A DNA stretch of 7,717 nt from Candidatus Aminicenantota bacterium (lineage in GTDB: Bacteria > Acidobacteriota > Aminicenantia > UBA2199), in contig JAPKZM010000016.1 of NCBI GenBank assembly GCA_026393775.1, forward strand, positions 1-7,717, read 5' to 3'. The notes beneath the pieces were generated by a model. That model saw only the letters and a list, made by a program, of their open reading frames with translations. It did no database searches and was not told the DNA's origin. Position numbers and translations under genes: made by a program. Below are positions 6,184 to 7,717 of the stretch, piece after piece. Every line of letters starts with the position of its first letter. The first letter of the stretch is position 1.

Positions 6184-6859
6184 TCATTTCCCCACAGTCT
6201 TGAATTCGCGCGCCCGACGCTGGGCCTCGGCGACCTGATCGGGAGACATCCAGCCCGTCAGACGGTCCCGCTCGGTCGTCGCCCTGGCCTCGCCCCTGGC
6301 CGAAGCGAGGATATATTTTCATCAGGGCCGCCGCGTCTCCCGAGTCGGCCTGAGGCTTCAGGTCCCGCACCATGTCCTTATAGTCTTTTTCGGATTTGAA
6401 TTCCCGGCCCAGGCGCTGGGCCTCCACCACCTGGGCGGGAGTCATCCTTAACAGCAGACTATCCCGCAGCGGGACCGCCTCGTTGCTCCCCTGGACAACG
6501 GCAAAATTGAACCACATAAGCGCCTTCACGTCATCCCGGATGAGACCTTGCCGGTCGGCGTACAGCGACGCGAGGGCGATCCGGGCCGTCACGTTTTCCT
6601 GTTCCGCCGATCTCTGAAGCCATTTCTCCGCCTCCCGGGGGTTCGGCAGGACCCCCTGGCCGTCCCGGTACATCAGGCCCAGATGGAGCTGGGCATCAGC
6701 GTCGCCCCGCTCCGCCAGCGTGGACAGCTCCTGCATCGCCGTCGCGTAATCCCCGCTCCGGTAGGCCTTGAACCCTTTCTGATAAGGGTCTGAGGCGCAG
6801 CCGGCGGAAAGGATGACCATCCCGGCCAGGATGATGAAAGCCGTCAGATATCGTTTCAT
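6184..6859 (-). CDS. Sel1-repeat lipoprotein, carrying a one-base frameshift
   Basis: A small envelope lipoprotein with helical Sel1/TPR-like repeats, usually a protein-binding scaffold. The start is the ATG at 6859, with AAGGAG (6866-6871) 6 nt upstream; an ATG at 6889 adds ten charged residues before the signal and is less likely. The lipobox is LSAGC with Cys21. Residues about 25-125 hold the repeats (AQLHLGLMYRDGQGV, then ARIALASLYADRQG). As it stands, the frame leaves the family pattern after GDAAALMK and runs on to 6053 through unlikely Arg/Gly/Pro-rich sequence. Dropping one A from the AAAA run (plus-strand TTTT, 6316-6319) restores YILASARGEA, then MSPDQVAEAQRRAREFK, and a TGA at 6184-6186, giving 224 residues. 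That restored end aligns without gaps to residues 113-155 of the same protein. The frameshift is either real or a homopolymer sequencing error. It follows the secretin gene by 59 nt. Confidence 0.8.
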
Positions 6860-6865
6860 CGAGCG

Positions 6866-6871
6866 CTCCTT
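6866..6871 (-). promoter_or_regulatory. Ribosome binding site deciding the Sel1 lipoprotein start
   Basis: AAGGAG on the minus strand lies 6 nt before the ATG at 6859. It favours this start over the in-frame ATG at 6889 and places the Lys-Arg signal-peptide N-terminus correctly. Confidence 0.75.
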
Positions 6872-6918
6872 TTTTCTGATGCGAAACATGCTTTACCGCC
6901 TTTTTAACGGGTCGGCGA

Positions 6919-7717
6919 TTACGGCGCCGGTATTCCGCCGCCGCCGGGACCGTCCTGGATGCCTGCTGCCGCCGGAGGTTTCATAATGGTGGGCGTGATG
7001 AAGATGAGGACCTCCTCCATGCCCACGTTTTTCGACTCGGACTTGAACAGCCAGCCAAGGATCGGCACATCCTTGAATAGCGGAATGCCCGTGTCGCCCA
7101 AGGTATTCGTCTGCTTGGTCAGACCGGAGATGACGATCGTTTCCCCGTCCTGGACGATCAGGCTCGTTTCGGTCTTTTTCTTGATGATGTAAGGATTTCC
7201 TTCCACATTGCGGGTCGAATCCACTTCATCCTTCTTCACGACGATTTTCATCTTCATGTTCTTGCCGTCGATCACGTGCGGGGTGATCTCCAGCCTCAGG
7301 ACCACATCCTCGAACTTCACCGTCCGGGTCGTCGTGCCGCCGGACGATTCGGTCGTCACATAGGGCACCTTCATGCCGTTTTCCGTGAAGGCCATCTGGT
7401 TGTCCATCGTCGTGATCGAAGGGCTGGAGAGGATGTTCAGCTTGTTGTCCTTCTGCAGCGCGCTCAACTGGAGCTCCAGCATGTTGCCGCCGATGGTCCC
7501 GAAAATGAGCCCCAGGGTGCCCGAGGCGCTCGCGGTCAGGCCGGTGGCGGGGAAATTGACGCCGAAGCCCTGGCCGCCGACGCCCGTGCTGCCGCCGTAG
7601 GCCGGCTGATAGCCCCCCGACAGGGCGCTGCCCGGGGGGGTGGTGCTGCCGCCGACGCCGCCCGGCGTCACGTACATGCCGTAATCCCCGACATTCCGTC
7701 CCAAGATGCCTCCCCAC
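6919..7717 (-). CDS. Secretin C-terminal (pore) domain, PilQ/GspD superfamily, partial
   Basis: This is the outer-membrane pore subunit of a type IV pilus or type II secretion-type machine, forming a multimeric gated ring. The frame is open to the window edge, so the N-terminal domains are missing; a TTG at 7704 is only an internal codon. Visible first is a Gly/Ser/Pro-rich low-complexity stretch (about 7560-7680). The beta-domain follows: LQLSALQKDNKLNILSSP, then TTMDNQMAFTENGMKVPY and EDVVLRLEITPHV. Last is the secretin signature DGETIVISGL, 11 residues, IPLFKDVPILGWLF, then EEVLIFITPTIMK. The short tail after this is Pro/Gly/Ala-rich, with no separate pilotin-binding domain that I can identify. 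PilQ, MshL or another branch cannot be told apart without the N-terminal part, so I give no symbol. It is the first visible gene of the minus-strand string. Confidence 0.9.
   Translation of the reverse strand, partial: WGGILGRNVGDYGMYVTPGGVGGSTTPPGSALSGGYQPAYGGSTGVGGQGFGVNFPATGLTASASGTLGLIFGTIGGNMLELQLSALQKDNKLNILSSPSITTMDNQMAFTENGMKVPYVTTESSGGTTTRTVKFEDVVLRLEITPHVIDGKNMKMKIVVKKDEVDSTRNVEGNPYIIKKKTETSLIVQDGETIVISGLTKQTNTLGDTGIPLFKDVPILGWLFKSESKNVGMEEVLIFITPTIMKPPAAAGIQDGPGGGGIPAP

Noticed and set aside
7226..7717. 163-codon minus-strand open frame overlapping the secretin
   Set aside because: Arg/Gly/His-rich shadow in another frame; the secretin frame carries the signature motifs.

Overview
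The window is ordinary Gram-negative chromosomal DNA that is rich in cell-envelope and surface proteins. Four signs support this reading: a secretin C-terminus (the outer-membrane gate of a type IV pilus or type II secretion machine), three lipoprotein signal peptides in a row, a secreted cysteine peptidase with a CFI-box C-terminal tail, and intergenic palindromes of a dispersed kind. Together they suggest a Desulfobacterota (old Deltaproteobacteria) or similar Gram-negative genome. This placement is inference from protein style, not proof.

Layout. (1) Bases 1-2374, plus strand: the 3' end of a gene for an unrecognised small or partial protein overlaps the start of a 700-codon gene for an exported papain-fold (C39-like) peptidase. 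The peptidase carries a DUF11-type repeat, an IPT/TIG-like domain, a poly-Gly hinge, a CFI-box motif and a C-terminal membrane anchor. This part is visibly more AT-rich at its 5' end than the rest. (2) Bases 2375-2442: a short convergent spacer holding a nested palindrome. (3) Bases 2443-3825, minus strand: a lipoprotein with a carboxypeptidase-regulatory-like domain and seven RCC1 repeats of 50 residues. (4) Bases 3826-4276: a 451-bp spacer with no convincing gene, filled with palindromic repeats. (5) Bases 4277-7717, minus strand: a gene string read from right to left. It has the secretin (5' end outside the window), a Sel1-repeat lipoprotein with a one-base frameshift, and a lipoprotein made of five bacterial Ig-like domains.

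How they may work together. The secretin, Sel1 lipoprotein and Ig-like lipoprotein lie on one strand with short gaps, and two have strong Shine-Dalgarno sites, so they look like the end of a pilus or secretion operon. The lipoproteins could be pilotin- or assembly-like partners or surface adhesins; this is inference. The RCC1 lipoprotein and the peptidase are also envelope or surface proteins, but they are separated from that operon by repeats and gene orientation. I see no clear new defence, mobile or RNA system. The most solid unusual observations are the frameshift with its internal duplicate, the two-blade amplification of the RCC1 propeller, the peptidase tail architecture and the palindrome-packed spacer.
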